Positions 51,176 through 61,335 of a stretch of DNA of 64,000 bases are shown one piece after another. A model generated the notes under the pieces. That model searched no databases. It was not told the origin of the DNA and saw only the letters and a program-made list of their open reading frames with translations. Where the stretch lies: positions 744,001 through 808,000 of the forward strand of contig JAYKXP010000012.1 in assembly GCA_037176845.1 (NCBI GenBank), given 5' to 3'. Each line of letters opens with the position of its first letter. Within the stretch, counting starts at the first letter, position 1. This DNA comes from Paramarasmius palmivorus (taxonomy: Eukaryota; Basidiomycota; Agaricomycetes; Agaricales; Marasmiaceae). The translations under genes were made by a program, and so were the position numbers.

Positions 51176-51877
51176 ATGGCACGCAGCAGGGGGATAACAC
51201 GACGCGTGGCGGAAGTTTGGTCTCCGAACTTTTGCCCTGGTTATGAAAGGGTTATGAAGACTCTTTCAGTCGACGGCGGCGATGATGACACAGAGATCAC
51301 TTCGCTGACTCTGAGGACATGGCGTACAGCGCTGCCCTTTGATTTCTCCATTGACGATCATCCACGATATCGGCCTAACGTGTCGATCCAGATCAATTGG
51401 GCTGAAGAAAGGTCGTTCAGAGACTGTGGGAACCCGAAGTTTTTCGAAAAGGTATTCAAGGCTGCATTTCGTGCGTTACCTCTCTCAACAGTGGAAACCA
51501 TGCATCTTGGCACGTTCCCCGTGGTCTGGAATCAATTTCTGCACTGCGACGACGAATCAGAACTCTTATTGAAGGCCTTCGTCCCTTGCATGGGATCGTC
51601 TCATCTTCGAAACCTAGTTCTGGACGGGTCACGTTGTGCAGAGTGTTTACCGAAATTGCTGGAATATCCGGGTCTGGACCTTCCCCTGCCAGCGTTGGAG
51701 ACACTTGTCCTCATAGATCCGTTGTTTTGCGAGTCATCGGTGGAACGCCTCTATGAATGTCTGCAATCCAGAACTCAGGAGATGATGCTACAGACATTAG
51801 TAGTTGTGGGTGCAGGTGGTGAAACGATCAACAGACTGCGAACGGTAGTGGAAGAGATAGAAAGCGAAGAGACATGA
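51176..51877 (+). pseudogene. C-terminal fragment of an F-box-like subfamily I gene
   Basis: 233 codons matching only the last ~220 residues of the subfamily I genes: KTLSVDGGDDD, TSLTLRTWRTALPFDF, NPKFFEKVFKAAFRAL, VETMHLGTFP, LDGSRCAECLPKLLEYPG and DLPLPALETLVL. An in-frame TGA directly precedes the ATG at 51176, and no F-box or N-terminal half is found upstream. It keeps an open frame, is closest to the C-terminal half of the gene at 12246, and lies on the opposite strand to its neighbour at 47730. It is probably a partial duplicate; expression as a short protein cannot be excluded. Confidence 0.65.
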
Positions 51878-52220
51878 CTCGGATTTCAAATACTTATATA
51901 CTTATATCCTAACTACGTGTCTATTAGCTCAATATCCTACTATTCACTCAAATACCATAGTAAACATATCATCGACTTCCTTCTGATAGCTTGTGATTAG
52001 CCAGTACGGGCTTTTATCTGCAAGAAATACAAGTTCGGACACAGTGAACGACACCCTACAATATCCCAGCCAATCGGTAGCCAAACCCTCTACCTATAGT
52101 ATCCTGGTTCCAAGAAATAACAAGAAAAAAGATTGTGATGTCCAGTATCCGATCTATGCAAATAACGCTCGGTGTTGCTAACCCAAATGCGCTCTAAACT
52201 CGAGTGCCTGAAATCCTGAC
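51878..52220. other. Convergent 3' flanks
   Basis: 343 bases between two convergent genes. AT-rich with repeated ATACTTATATA-like words near 51885-51905 that could act in 3'-end formation. Nothing else is seen. Confidence 0.3.
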
Positions 52221-54077
52221 TCATTTCCTGAAGTATGTGATGACGCTGCACTTGGTTCCATCCATCTCCAGGGCAGCCATTCTCTTCTCTAATGCCGCTA
52301 CAGGCCGATTAGGTATGGGCTGACGGTCTTTGGCCTTGCGCCAGCAGCTAGAGGATGGTCTTATGCCTATGAGGACATTTGTGAGAGGAGTGACATCAGT
52401 CCTGCCGATGGTGGCGAGACCAGTAACACTTCTCTCCTCAACTATGTCCAACACCGTCGTTATCGTCTGGACACTAGCGGAAAGTTGCTCGGTAACGCGT
52501 AAATCTTCCAGTCTCGGTAGTAGTACTCGGGAACTACTCGACGTAACTGCAAGCAATGAGAATATGCTGCAAAGGAAAGGTTGTGTTTCGTTGTCTGCGC
52601 TGGGTTCTTCCACTGGTCCTGATGTCTGGGCCGTCCGCAATTCAAGGTACTCCAACAGCGGCAAAAATTTTAAAACCTTCACAAGCAATGTAAAGGATTC
52701 TCCCCAAATACCAAATGGAAGTACGCTGAGGCTCAGTCTCGTCAAACGGCAGGTAGAGCGACCGATCATGGAGTAGAGCGAGCCAAAGTCCCAACATTCC
52801 GATTCTCCTGAGTCGATATTGTCGATGCACACACGGAGGTCTCTGATGAAGGGAGCGTTCAAGGAAGCAAGCGTATAATGTGCTGATTGGGGTACAGAAT
52901 TGAAAAGATCGACTTTCCAAAGACGTGGAAGGTAGATAGGCCGGATCTCATCCAGCGCAGGTGGAGTTGTGTTATGCTCCGAAATGGATTGATAGCCCTG
53001 TCCTATGCGAAGTACCTCAAGCTGATGGGTACGAGAAATGGCAAACCGAAAATCTGCATAGCTATCGATGCGGTCCACTGACAGCGAAGTTAATCGCCGC
53101 CATGGGATATACTCTTGATGACGTGATTGTCCTGTCTCGTTCAACCGAACATCCCGGAGAAGAGGTGCCTCGCGAACCGCATTCCAGAACTGTGGAATGG
53201 CTGGGCTGCCACCTACTTCGTGCCAGGAAGATATAGGTTCACTAGTGTTGCAGATCAACGTGTGTAGGAGGGGGAAAGATGTTGGTGTTGTCATAGTGTA
53301 TAGAAAGACCTTGGGGTGCAAAAAATCGAGAGCTAGCACCTCGCAACTCGGGAAATACCTCGTCAGCATCTGGAAAAGGCGAAGCCCGCCCCTTCCGAGG
53401 TGGGACCGTACTTCCTCCACACTGAGCCTCGAACTATCATGGACCATCTCTGTCCCGTTCTTGATTTTCACCCTGAGTGGATGTCCGGCAGCGTTGTCGA
53501 GGTAGAGCTGCAATAGCGGAGACAGATCTCTGCTCATCCCTTCGACCAAACCCATGCTAATCCTGGACCAAATGGATCTTTGTGAGAGAGCAATGTTCCG
53601 CCAACGGAACGAGACATGGGACAAGGTAAGAGCAATGGCAGTGATGCGTAGCCCTGTCGATGCTTCATCTTGGTCTGAGTCGTGACCGGCCTTTTCAATG
53701 GAAAGAGAATAATTCGACATTATGATGACCAGATCAAAAATTCTCCCCATGATTTCGGCAGGGAGTTTCCGGATAGGCGCAGAACAACTCCTGCGCATTT
53801 CCACCGTTCGGTGCAACTGCTCTCGGTCGGCTTTTAATCGGTTCACGGTGTGGAGAAGACGCTCGATCTCCTTGTCGTAGCTCTGCAACTCCTTCTCCTC
53901 TTCCTGCATGGCATCAAGAATTCGCGACATCTCTGCCTTCGAAGGTATCTGGTTCGAACGAACGATGTTCCAAGGCAAAGGTGGGTACGAGCGTTCTGGA
54001 AGGATTTTGACTTCGCAGTTGGCACAGAGGACACCGCCAGAATCAACTGCAGGTCGGGTGTCATCTCCTGTGAGCAT
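52221..54077 (-). CDS. F-box-like protein, subfamily II, intact (618 aa)
   Basis: Single open exon. The start at 54077 (MLTGDD) aligns with MSAEED of the paralogue; an in-frame Met at 54125 is the alternative. Order: CANCEVKILPERSYPP, a coiled coil with EEEKELQSYDKEIERLLHTV and RLKADREQLHRTV, the F-box core SAPIRKLPAEIMGRIFDLVI, LTLSHVSFRWRNIALSQRS and IWSRISMG, then leucine-rich repeats to the C-terminus (GTKCSVITYFRK). It is closely similar along its whole length to the gene at 43281-45131, which lies ~9 kb away in the same orientation, and shares its upstream block. This is a recent segmental duplication with the gene at 47730 and the fragment at 51176 in between. By family it is an SCF substrate adaptor. 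Confidence 0.8.
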   Translation of the reverse strand: MLTGDDTRPAVDSGGVLCANCEVKILPERSYPPLPWNIVRSNQIPSKAEMSRILDAMQEEEKELQSYDKEIERLLHTVNRLKADREQLHRTVEMRRSCSAPIRKLPAEIMGRIFDLVIIMSNYSLSIEKAGHDSDQDEASTGLRITAIALTLSHVSFRWRNIALSQRSIWSRISMGLVEGMSRDLSPLLQLYLDNAAGHPLRVKIKNGTEMVHDSSRLSVEEVRSHLGRGGLRLFQMLTRYFPSCEVLALDFLHPKVFLYTMTTPTSFPLLHTLICNTSEPISSWHEVGGSPAIPQFWNAVREAPLLRDVRLNETGQSRHQEYIPWRRLTSLSVDRIDSYADFRFAISRTHQLEVLRIGQGYQSISEHNTTPPALDEIRPIYLPRLWKVDLFNSVPQSAHYTLASLNAPFIRDLRVCIDNIDSGESECWDFGSLYSMIGRSTCRLTRLSLSVLPFGIWGESFTLLVKVLKFLPLLEYLELRTAQTSGPVEEPSADNETQPFLCSIFSLLAVTSSSSRVLLPRLEDLRVTEQLSASVQTITTVLDIVEERSVTGLATIGRTDVTPLTNVLIGIRPSSSCWRKAKDRQPIPNRPVAALEKRMAALEMDGTKCSVITYFRK

Positions 54078-54297
54078 GGCGTTTTGAGTTCGGATGCTTT
54101 GCCAGTGGGGTGCTCTTATTGGCACGGTAGACCAAATTCAACAACCTGTATCTTGTAATCTAAGTCTGATATAAGTGTTTCAAAAATGTGAAAACGGACC
54201 TTCAAGCTCACGTAGAAATATTCCTTAGCTGATCCTTGTTATATTTCGGGGACAATGCGTTGAGTTTGAGAGTGAACGCACAAAGCTGCGAGTCCAA

Positions 54298-54360
54298 AGT
54301 TGAACGTTGAAGGCACGCTGCGGATATATTTTATTCTCACGGTGGGTTTACCGACACACG
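54298..54360 (-). promoter_or_regulatory. Upstream block shared with the F-box gene at 45.1 kb
   Basis: GTTGAACGTTGAAGGC followed by GATATATTTTATTC and CACGGTGG. The same order is found at 45349-45415. It sits ~220 bases upstream of the ATG at 54077. Confidence 0.4.
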
Positions 54361-54510
54361 TGACAAAGGCGGGCGGACATCCTCGACTAGAATATTCTTG
54401 CCCCAGCAACAATAAGGGAGCGTGGCCGACGAGCGGCACGGCCCGCTACTGCTTTGCCATCGAGGGCAAAAATGCCATACTGTAAAAATTATGAACAACG
54501 AAACTCACGC

Positions 54511-54550
54511 GCCTGCTCGTCGCCCAGCCTTCGGCTGGCTCCTCGCAGGC
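54511..54550 (+). repeat. Hairpin repeat, left member of an inverted pair
   Basis: Begins GCCTGCTCGTCG and ends CTCCTCGCAGGC with CAGCCTTCGGCTG in the middle. It can form a GCCTGC/GCAGGC outer stem and a CAGCC-TTCG-GGCTG inner stem with a tetraloop. The reverse complement recurs at 55655-55693 with about three differences. Confidence 0.65.
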
Positions 54551-55654
54551 GCAGGGCAGATCTGTGGATTCTTACATTGTCAATCAGATGCACAAAAGAA
54601 TGCTCTGATTTTCATTCGGAATTAACTAGTCTACACAGCAACTTGAATCTATATGATGATACAGCCCAATCTCCTGTAAGAGGGCGCCGGACAATTCACC
54701 TCGAAAAAGGAAGCCGAAGAAGCGTAACTCTGATGTTGAGGACTTTGATGAAAAATCTTACTCACGTTCGGGATCACGTAGACGTCTCGCCCCAGTACCG
54801 CATCCACCGAGTTAGGAAGCTCGTCCTCCATGTGAAACGTGAGCGGAAAGGTCTGCGTCTCGCGATGGACACCAACGGACAAAACGTGAGTGGAGGTATT
54901 TAATCCTTCGACAAGAATCCCACTCGCGGGAAAGGTCTTCCTCAGAGACGAGTGCGGTACACGACTATCAAAAACATGTGGGCCAACGGAGAGGTTTCAG
55001 GCATCGGTCTTGGGAAACATAGATATTTGCTGAATACCTGGCGTGAAGACGAAAGTTGAACGGTACCGTACCTGATATCAGGAAGAAGAAACAAGCGGAG
55101 CGGCGTAGGGTAGATGCAACACGCAACACACCCCGGAATGTGTAATTATTTCGTGAAAGAAAAACAAGTGCCTTGCAGCAAAAATGTAACCTGATACAAG
55201 GGTCTTGGCAGTATTAGCGGTAGACTATGGAACAGCCTAAAACGTCGGTGTTAGAAAACGAACTTGGTGCGAAAATGAAAAGATACATCATGTACTGGCT
55301 GATTATCCAGTTGATTCTGATCTCGAGTGTTCAAGCGCTCTCTTCGCTGCTTGTCATCAGCCTCGGACTGACCTAGGCTCCGAAGTTGCAAGCTAGTGGA
55401 ACGTTGGTAAAGTCGATGGACCATAGAACTTCGGAGTTGGCGTCGTAGTATAATACGCGCTCTGTGTTACTAATTGAAGACTGATTGATTCTAATTGAGA
55501 ATCGTAGGAACAAGCAAATATACTTTAGCCTCAACACCGCGTAGCAAAATGAACACATGAAACATACCAAAGAAACTGATGTCATATAAAACCGATATTT
55601 CTGAGTATTGAGCTGAGCCAGAGAACCCCCTATGAGTAGTGGTCTATATCCCAG

Positions 55655-55693
55655 CCTGCGAGGAGTCAGCCGAAGGCTGACGACGAGCAGGCT
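55655..55693 (-). repeat. Hairpin repeat, right member of an inverted pair
   Basis: Reverse-complement copy of 54511-54550, ~1.1 kb away. The two could be ends of a small mobile element or two insertions of a short hairpin element. Confidence 0.65.
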
Positions 55694-56229
55694 AAGTGTG
55701 AGATGAATCACAAGGAGAATCAAGAAGCTAGCTGCGATGCGTGATGTAGATGTTCCCAGGGGGGCCACACTATAACTCGTCAAAAATCGATGTGACAGGA
55801 CAAATCCTCGTACCTCGGACTCGTAACTACAACAGCCTTACAGTTAGAGATCAGGACCTGACTTCGCAGGCTGCGAGTATTATCTGTTTAGGGAGCAGAA
55901 TCAACAAGGATCGATGAGATGAGAATGCACACCAACTGAGAATAGGGATTGAGATCTTGAGAGAGCTTCCACGGGAAAATCAGCACACAACCGACAAGCA
56001 GCGTCGTACCAATCCGATCCCAACACAACATCTGGCTGATGCCCAACACTCGCGAAAAGGCCGGGGATACGCCCTACAGCCAATTGTATCACAGTGGTGA
56101 TGCCACTTGTCCGAGTCGTAGGTACAGATACTTTGCAGAGCGTCGAGGTTTGGGTTAAAGCAGCTCCACGAGCTCGAAGGAGTTGTAAAGCGAACGCCGA
56201 CGAAACAACACTGACAGAACGAGGAGTGC

Positions 56230-57215
56230 GTGTAGGATTACTATAATCCGCCCCAGGAAATCAACCCCGCCGTGTTATAATAAGGCCAACTTCCCCACTA
56301 CATAGATACATTATATTATACGCTTCGCCGAATAATAATACAATCTTCTAGATCAATTATATTGTACCCCTCACGCAATAATAATACAGCACCTCTGCCA
56401 GCCAAATCGCTGCAGTATACGAGCCAAGATCACGTGCTTCTCGATAGAATTATTATTTCAACACTCCATATAATAATATTTCAGCATCCCAGCGTGTTTC
56501 CCGCCGCACCTTTCGCGAATAATAACTCTCCGTATTATTATTCAGTGCTCCCATTTAATAATGCCCCGGTATCGCCCACCTCAGCAAGCGCCCCAGGGTG
56601 GATTATAACGTACCCGTTGCTCACCTCCGCCACAGGCCGAATAATAACTCTCCGCATTATGATACAATGCTCCCGCATAATAATACTCTAGTATTTCAAC
56701 ATGTTGACCGCCTCACCAAGCGCCCCAGGGCGAATTATAATGTGCATCCGCATTATAATGAACCCCCGTTCGTCACTATCCTTGGCTTCCGCCACAGGGC
56801 AAATTATAATTCTCTAGATTATTATTCAGTGAATCCTTATAATAATGTTTCGTACCCCAGCTCATTGCTCGCCTCGTCCTCCGGTACAGGGCGAATTATA
56901 ATTCCCTGCATTATTATTCCGTGATCTCATATAATAATGTTCCAGCTTGTCCACCACGCCCTAGGACGAATTATAACTACCTGAATTATTATTAAGTGCT
57001 TCCCTATAATAATGTTCTACGATTCCAGCCTGCCACCCACCGCACTCTGCGACTCAGGACGATTTATAGCTCCACGCATTATAATTCAGTGCTCCAGTAT
57101 AATAATGTGCGTGTATCCCCCACTTGTCGCTCCCTTTGCACATGGCGCCAGTGCATATTATAACTCCCTGCTTTATTATTCCGCGCACCAGAGTGAATTA
57201 TAATTCTTGCATGCG
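56230..57215. repeat. Degenerate AT-rich tandem array, ~75-95-bp unit
   Basis: About ten imperfect units share the order GAATTATAA[TC]T, TTATTATTCAGTG, TATAATAATG[TC]T, then a GC-richer spacer often ending CGCCCCAGGG or CCACAGGGC. Examples begin near 56517, 56638, 56729, 56799, 56890, 56969, 57058 and 57149. Units alternate AT blocks with C-rich spacers. Open frames across it (for example 56362-56924) are a by-product of the repeat. It ends ~0.5 kb from the 3' end of the KDZ transposase gene. Confidence 0.75.
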
Positions 57216-57282
57216 TGACAGCTTCCGAGCCACACAAAATGGCCGCTCGTACACATTATATTAGGGAAATGATTTCCATGTA

Positions 57283-57366
57283 CATTATCCGGACTAATCA
57301 TATCCGAAAAACATCATATCCGAAACTATCATATCCGAAACTATCATATTCAAAAAGTATCACATG
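57283..57366 (+). repeat. Short tandem repeat, 15-16-bp unit
   Basis: Four to five units of ATCATATCCGAAACT with small changes (…GAAAAAC, …GAAACT, …GAAACT, …TTCAAAAAGT) run between 57296 and 57364, preceded by a weaker ATTATCCGGACTA copy. Confidence 0.7.
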
Positions 57367-57703
57367 CGTCGACATAATAATACCACTTGCCTTTCCCTTT
57401 ACTGAATGAATGGCAATAGCACCTTTCAATTTTGGGGCATTGACTCATAATGCAGCAAACTGTCCTCACCTCTGAATGACCCTAGGGATGTGTATGTGAC
57501 CAATTATAAAACCTTTCTCAAATAATATATTGAATGTCCCTGACACGTGAACGAATAATAATATCACCACTGCTAGCCCATGGTCGATTCCCTTTCAAAT
57601 TATGATACGCACACCCAGTAAATTATAATTGATCTACCCCTGAACAAACATTCAACCTGGTCCGAGTCAAAGTCCTAAGACACCACCAACGCGAAACCTG
57701 TAC
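57367..57703. other. 3' flank of the KDZ gene with scattered array-like words
   Basis: AT-rich. Isolated AATAATAATATC and AAATTATAATTG words (57555-57630) resemble the tandem array upstream. No gene. Confidence 0.4.
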
Positions 57704-60700
57704 CTAATCTTCAACTCTGCTAAGCTTTTCTGGCTGTCCTCCGTCAGCGTCGGCGTCGCCATTGAGTTCCACCTCTAAATTCCCAAGCGATCTGATTTCC
57801 TGTGGCGTTAGAGATTTGCGGTTGTCAATCCAGCGTACTACAGCGCTCGCACGTTCACGAATGGCACACTATTTGCTCTCCCACATCTGAGCACGTTGGA
57901 GTTCCATCTGAGCCTGTTGGTACGAGTACGCCTGCAGCCCTTCCGACAGTTCTGGTGCAATGTCAGCTCGGCAAGAGCTCTGTGACATCCACCAACGCGC
58001 TTGGTACCGACAAAATTCGAGGGCTCTACGCATCTCCTCCTGAACGAGTATCACCTCCTCCCGAGCTCTGTGCGCTCGTGCACGGGCCTTGCACCACTCA
58101 ACCCGCAAACCTGTAAACCCGTCAGTCCTCAAACCTTAGACACCAATTACATCACACATACTTGCTTCAATGTCTTGGACAGATTCGTCGTCATGAGCAT
58201 GAGAAAGAGGTGCAGCATCACCCTCATCAGACGGCCACACAACATACCAAATCCACGAAATTAATGGAACTCTGCTTTCTCCACGGTTGAGTACACGATG
58301 ATGCGAAGCAGTCGGCACATTCTGACCATGGAGAACGTCGTTGATGGCCTCCTTGCTTACTCCGGCACGCTCATACGATTGTTGCAATTCCTCAATCTCT
58401 GCTGCCTGGAGCGCCCGTTCTCCAAAACCACGAATCTCCTCTGGCTTGAGGACACGGAAGGTCTGTTCCCATTGTCCTGGTCCTCGGAGTCGAAGCAAAG
58501 AATCTCTTGCTTGATTGTATGCCAACTCAAGGGCCTTTACACGCGCCTCGACCTGATCCTTGAAGTAGTTCATCTTCCGGTACATCCCTTGAGACGGCGC
58601 GGCCCTCGGAGTATATTGATAAACGGCCCCTCGTGACCGAAGCTGACCTTGAAGCTGAATCAGGATATCGAAGGCCTGGACCGCACGAGTGCGGCTCTCT
58701 AGCTGTATGACTTTGGGTGGGCACAGCTCTGAACGCAAGGGGTTGACGAAAGAGCTCGGGAGGAAAAGATCCATGTCTTCGGCATTGCAGTCGACATTCG
58801 CCTGGGTGGAAATATAACTCAGGGCTTTCGGCATATGGACGGCCTGAGCATCACGGAGTTTTCGGATCCGGCGAAGAACGGAAGTACGAGACTTGGCGAT
58901 GGTTGTTTCTTGGTATTCGCTCAGCGCCTTTCGGCCTAGTGTTGCCGTGATCAGGCGTCTGTAGTATAGGTCAGAACAATGCCGAAAGACAGAACATATG
59001 AGACGTACTGCTCTTTTTCAATCTCCAAGCCTTCCAAGATCATCCAGTTCATGGTCAATCCATTTGGACTACCCAGCCCCTTCACCTCCTGCTGATGATC
59101 CTCCTCAGCCAACTTGAGCTTGAATTTTGTGAACGACATCGCTATAGAAAGCCTGGTTAAGGATGACGCCGTAGTCAAGAAGCGCCTAACATACTGGAAG
59201 TTGGAACCTCATAAGGACAGCTCTGGCTTCGCCCCTCTTCCCATGCAACCACCTCAACTTCCCAAGCTGATAACTGTGCTGGATTCTGAGCTCTTAAGGC
59301 TTCCGTGAACGCCTCGTACGCCAACGTATGAGCAATCGCTTCTGGCAGTACTCTTACAAGCCTTCTCATGAGACTATCACCTATAGAGTAGTTAGTAATG
59401 TGATAAACAACCACGTTAGGTTAAACTCACTGAGGTTGACCATCTTGCGCCAGTTCCAAAAGTTGCAACAGTCATCCATCGTGTCCCAGCGGCCGCCAGC
59501 ACTCATCATGGACAAGCTGCGAGCGATGTCGTTCAACCAGGACCATAATCGTTCCGGAGCTTCACCATCTGTCAATCCAACACCCGGAGTGAAATTATAT
59601 GCAAAGGTGGCAAAACACTTCTCGACGTGGGCTGGCAGGTGGAATTTCGGAACCTTGAACTTGAACTGCTGCCATGATGGTCGATGAAGGTATTCCGGCA
59701 TGGCTGCCATGCGGGTAAGGAAATGCTTGCCCCACTGGCAGGCGATATCGTACGAAATGACGATGAGCATTGCCAGACAGCCGATGATACTAGAGAGTAG
59801 GATGTAGTCCATGTTGCAATACCTATCAGGGCATCAGCTGATAGGTTCGGATAATAATGTGTCCCGAACTCACCGCTCTCCCACTTGCAGATCTCCCATG
59901 CCGTTGGCACGGAACGTTTCATGCCGAGAGCAAGTCACCGACCCAACTCCAGTCGCACGCAGACCCTTCGTCTTCTTCTTGTTCGCATTCCATATAGCGT
60001 TGAAGCCGACACAGTGGCTGATCTGGATAAACACAGATCAGTAAGATGATATCGCGGTAGAACTACAAACAAACCTCTTCTTGGCTCGCATGGCTGGCCA
60101 TTACCTTCAGATAGGGCTCATGATCCAGTGTGCAACCCCAGCCAGGACCTAGCGGCGGGTCTCGGCTGTCATTTGCTCGGGCTCGAGCCTTTTGCTTGAA
60201 ATTGGCATCAGTAGCCAATAACAAATTATAAATCCACCTGTTAGACGTATGAGTTAAGTAGTACGAATAATAAAACAGAACGTACCTCATGTTTGCACAT
60301 GTCTTCTCCCAACTGTCTGGCAGATTAATGCCGGGATGTGGACAGGCACGGCAGAGCACCATAGCACCGCCTTTCCGGGTGCCATTCAGACCAGACGGGT
60401 CGTGACCTCGCCCAAATCTCTTTCTAGTCTTGATATGTCGCCATTCACGCAACATCTCACGGAATTGTTGAAGGCGATCCTGTAGCAGAGTCAACGGGTG
60501 TTCTAAATATATACGAACATTGTAGCTCACCGGAAGTTCCACTAAACCTGAACCATCTGTTATTTGTTCAAGAGAACGATAGAAGTCTGTTGGGGGGAGT
60601 TGGCCTTGAAGATTGAGGATATGAAAATTACGGAGCGCTTCGAAGGTAGCTGCCGTCTGAGGGAGTTTATAAGACGCTGGCCACCATCCGATTTCAAGCA

Positions 60701-60912
60701 GCTGGTGATGACGCTCTGTACTGTCATTGAGTCCAAGAACAGGTTCAGCCATTATGACACACGCACCTAAAGCACCTTCACACCCACAGAAGTAAAGATC
60801 CACTATGTGAAACCCATTCCAGGAGAGAACGCAAAACCCTTGCTCTCGAGCCTGGATTGGGTTGATACATCGCTGTCCCGGCGGGTGTCGTCCCAGTGTG
60901 ACACGAGCGCCG
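57704..60912 (-). pseudogene. KDZ-family DNA transposase, truncated by a copia insertion and carrying a late stop
   Basis: Multi-exon transposase of the Kyakuja-Dileera-Zisupton superfamily. The first visible exon starts at the LTR edge (60912) with the end of a CxC2-type cysteine cluster: LGRHPPGQRCINP, NGFHIVDLYFCGCEG. Then come RHHQLLEIGWWPASYKLPQT, FRMLREWRHIKTRKR-type sequence, GRGHDPSGLNGTRKGGA, CRACPHPGINLPDSWE, and WIYNLLLATDANFKQKAR after a 48-nt intron. Next are ATGVGSVTCSRHETFRANG, CNMDYILLSSIIGC, ISYDIACQWGKHFL, KFKVPKFHLPAHVEKC and LTDGEAPERLWSWLN. The C-terminal part has SRTRAVQAFDILIQLQGQLR, LRLRGPGQWEQ, SRVPLISWIWYVV and GLRVEWCKARARAHRAREE. A TAG at 57869-57871 interrupts the last exon; the frame stays open to 57704. 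With the N-terminus cut off it cannot be active as it stands. Confidence 0.85.
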
Positions 60913-61325
60913 TGTTAGCAGCAATAATCCTTAGCGACGGGTAAACGCGTAACACTTGATGTCAAAGCAAGTGGACCGTGATCGACGCCTAAGCGAATCA
61001 ACTAGGTCAAGGATAGAGATGATGATCGAAAGACTTGTGAAAAGCCTTGAGACTGAGTTTAGCAGTGCTGGTACAAGACAATAGCAAGAGACGATAATTT
61101 TAGCTATGGAAGGTACACAGTATTTATAGTAGAGAGTTCAACAGCATAAAGGACAAGTATGTATAAATGAATAAGCCACACCGAAACGATGGTATGAGAA
61201 TAAGAAGCATAGGGACCGCAAGGAACTGATAACACTATAAAGGATAGTCCAAATAGAGAACAAGAACAATAGAGTAACTGAAGAGATAAGCAAATGATAT
61301 CAAGAAAGGATTAATTATTCTAACA
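60913..61325 (-). repeat. 3' LTR of the copia element (413 bp)
   Basis: On the minus strand it starts TGTTAG at 61325, directly after the polypurine tract, and ends CTAACA at 60913, where KDZ coding sequence begins. The TGTTAG...CTAACA ends are inverted repeats as expected for an LTR. A TATAAATA box lies inside. Confidence 0.8.
61121..61128 (-). promoter_or_regulatory. TATA box in the LTR
   Basis: ACTATAAATA read on the minus strand, ~200 bases from the start of the LTR. This is the expected place for the U3 promoter; transcription would start about 30 bases further left. Confidence 0.5.
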
Positions 61326-61335
61326 CTCCCCTTCA
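61326..61335 (-). other. Polypurine tract
   Basis: GAAGGGGAG between the pol stop codon and TGTTAG of the LTR. It primes plus-strand DNA synthesis in LTR elements. Confidence 0.7.

Larger units (their letters stand above)
54361..56229. other. Stretch with a membrane-protein-like frame and hairpin pair
   Basis: On the minus strand 55373-55783 holds 136 codons with hydrophobic helices (SFLILLVIHLTLSLLVVSL and SLVCFMCSFCYAVL) and a polar end (RVLYYDANSEVLWSIDF). Part of this frame (55655-55693) is a hairpin sequence found again in inverted orientation at 54511-54550, so the frame is doubtful as a functional gene. Elsewhere nothing is recognised. Confidence 0.3.

Noticed and set aside
56362..57203. 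Open frames of 60-109 codons in the AT-rich region
   Set aside because: They consist of translated tandem repeats with no independent coding signal.
57283..57366. CRISPR-like array
   Set aside because: Units are adjacent without unique spacers and the genome is fungal; it is a simple minisatellite.
60913..60918. TAA stop at the upstream end of the KDZ frame as the gene's own stop or intron signal
   Set aside because: The TAA belongs to CTAACA, the terminus of the copia LTR; the KDZ exon is simply interrupted there.
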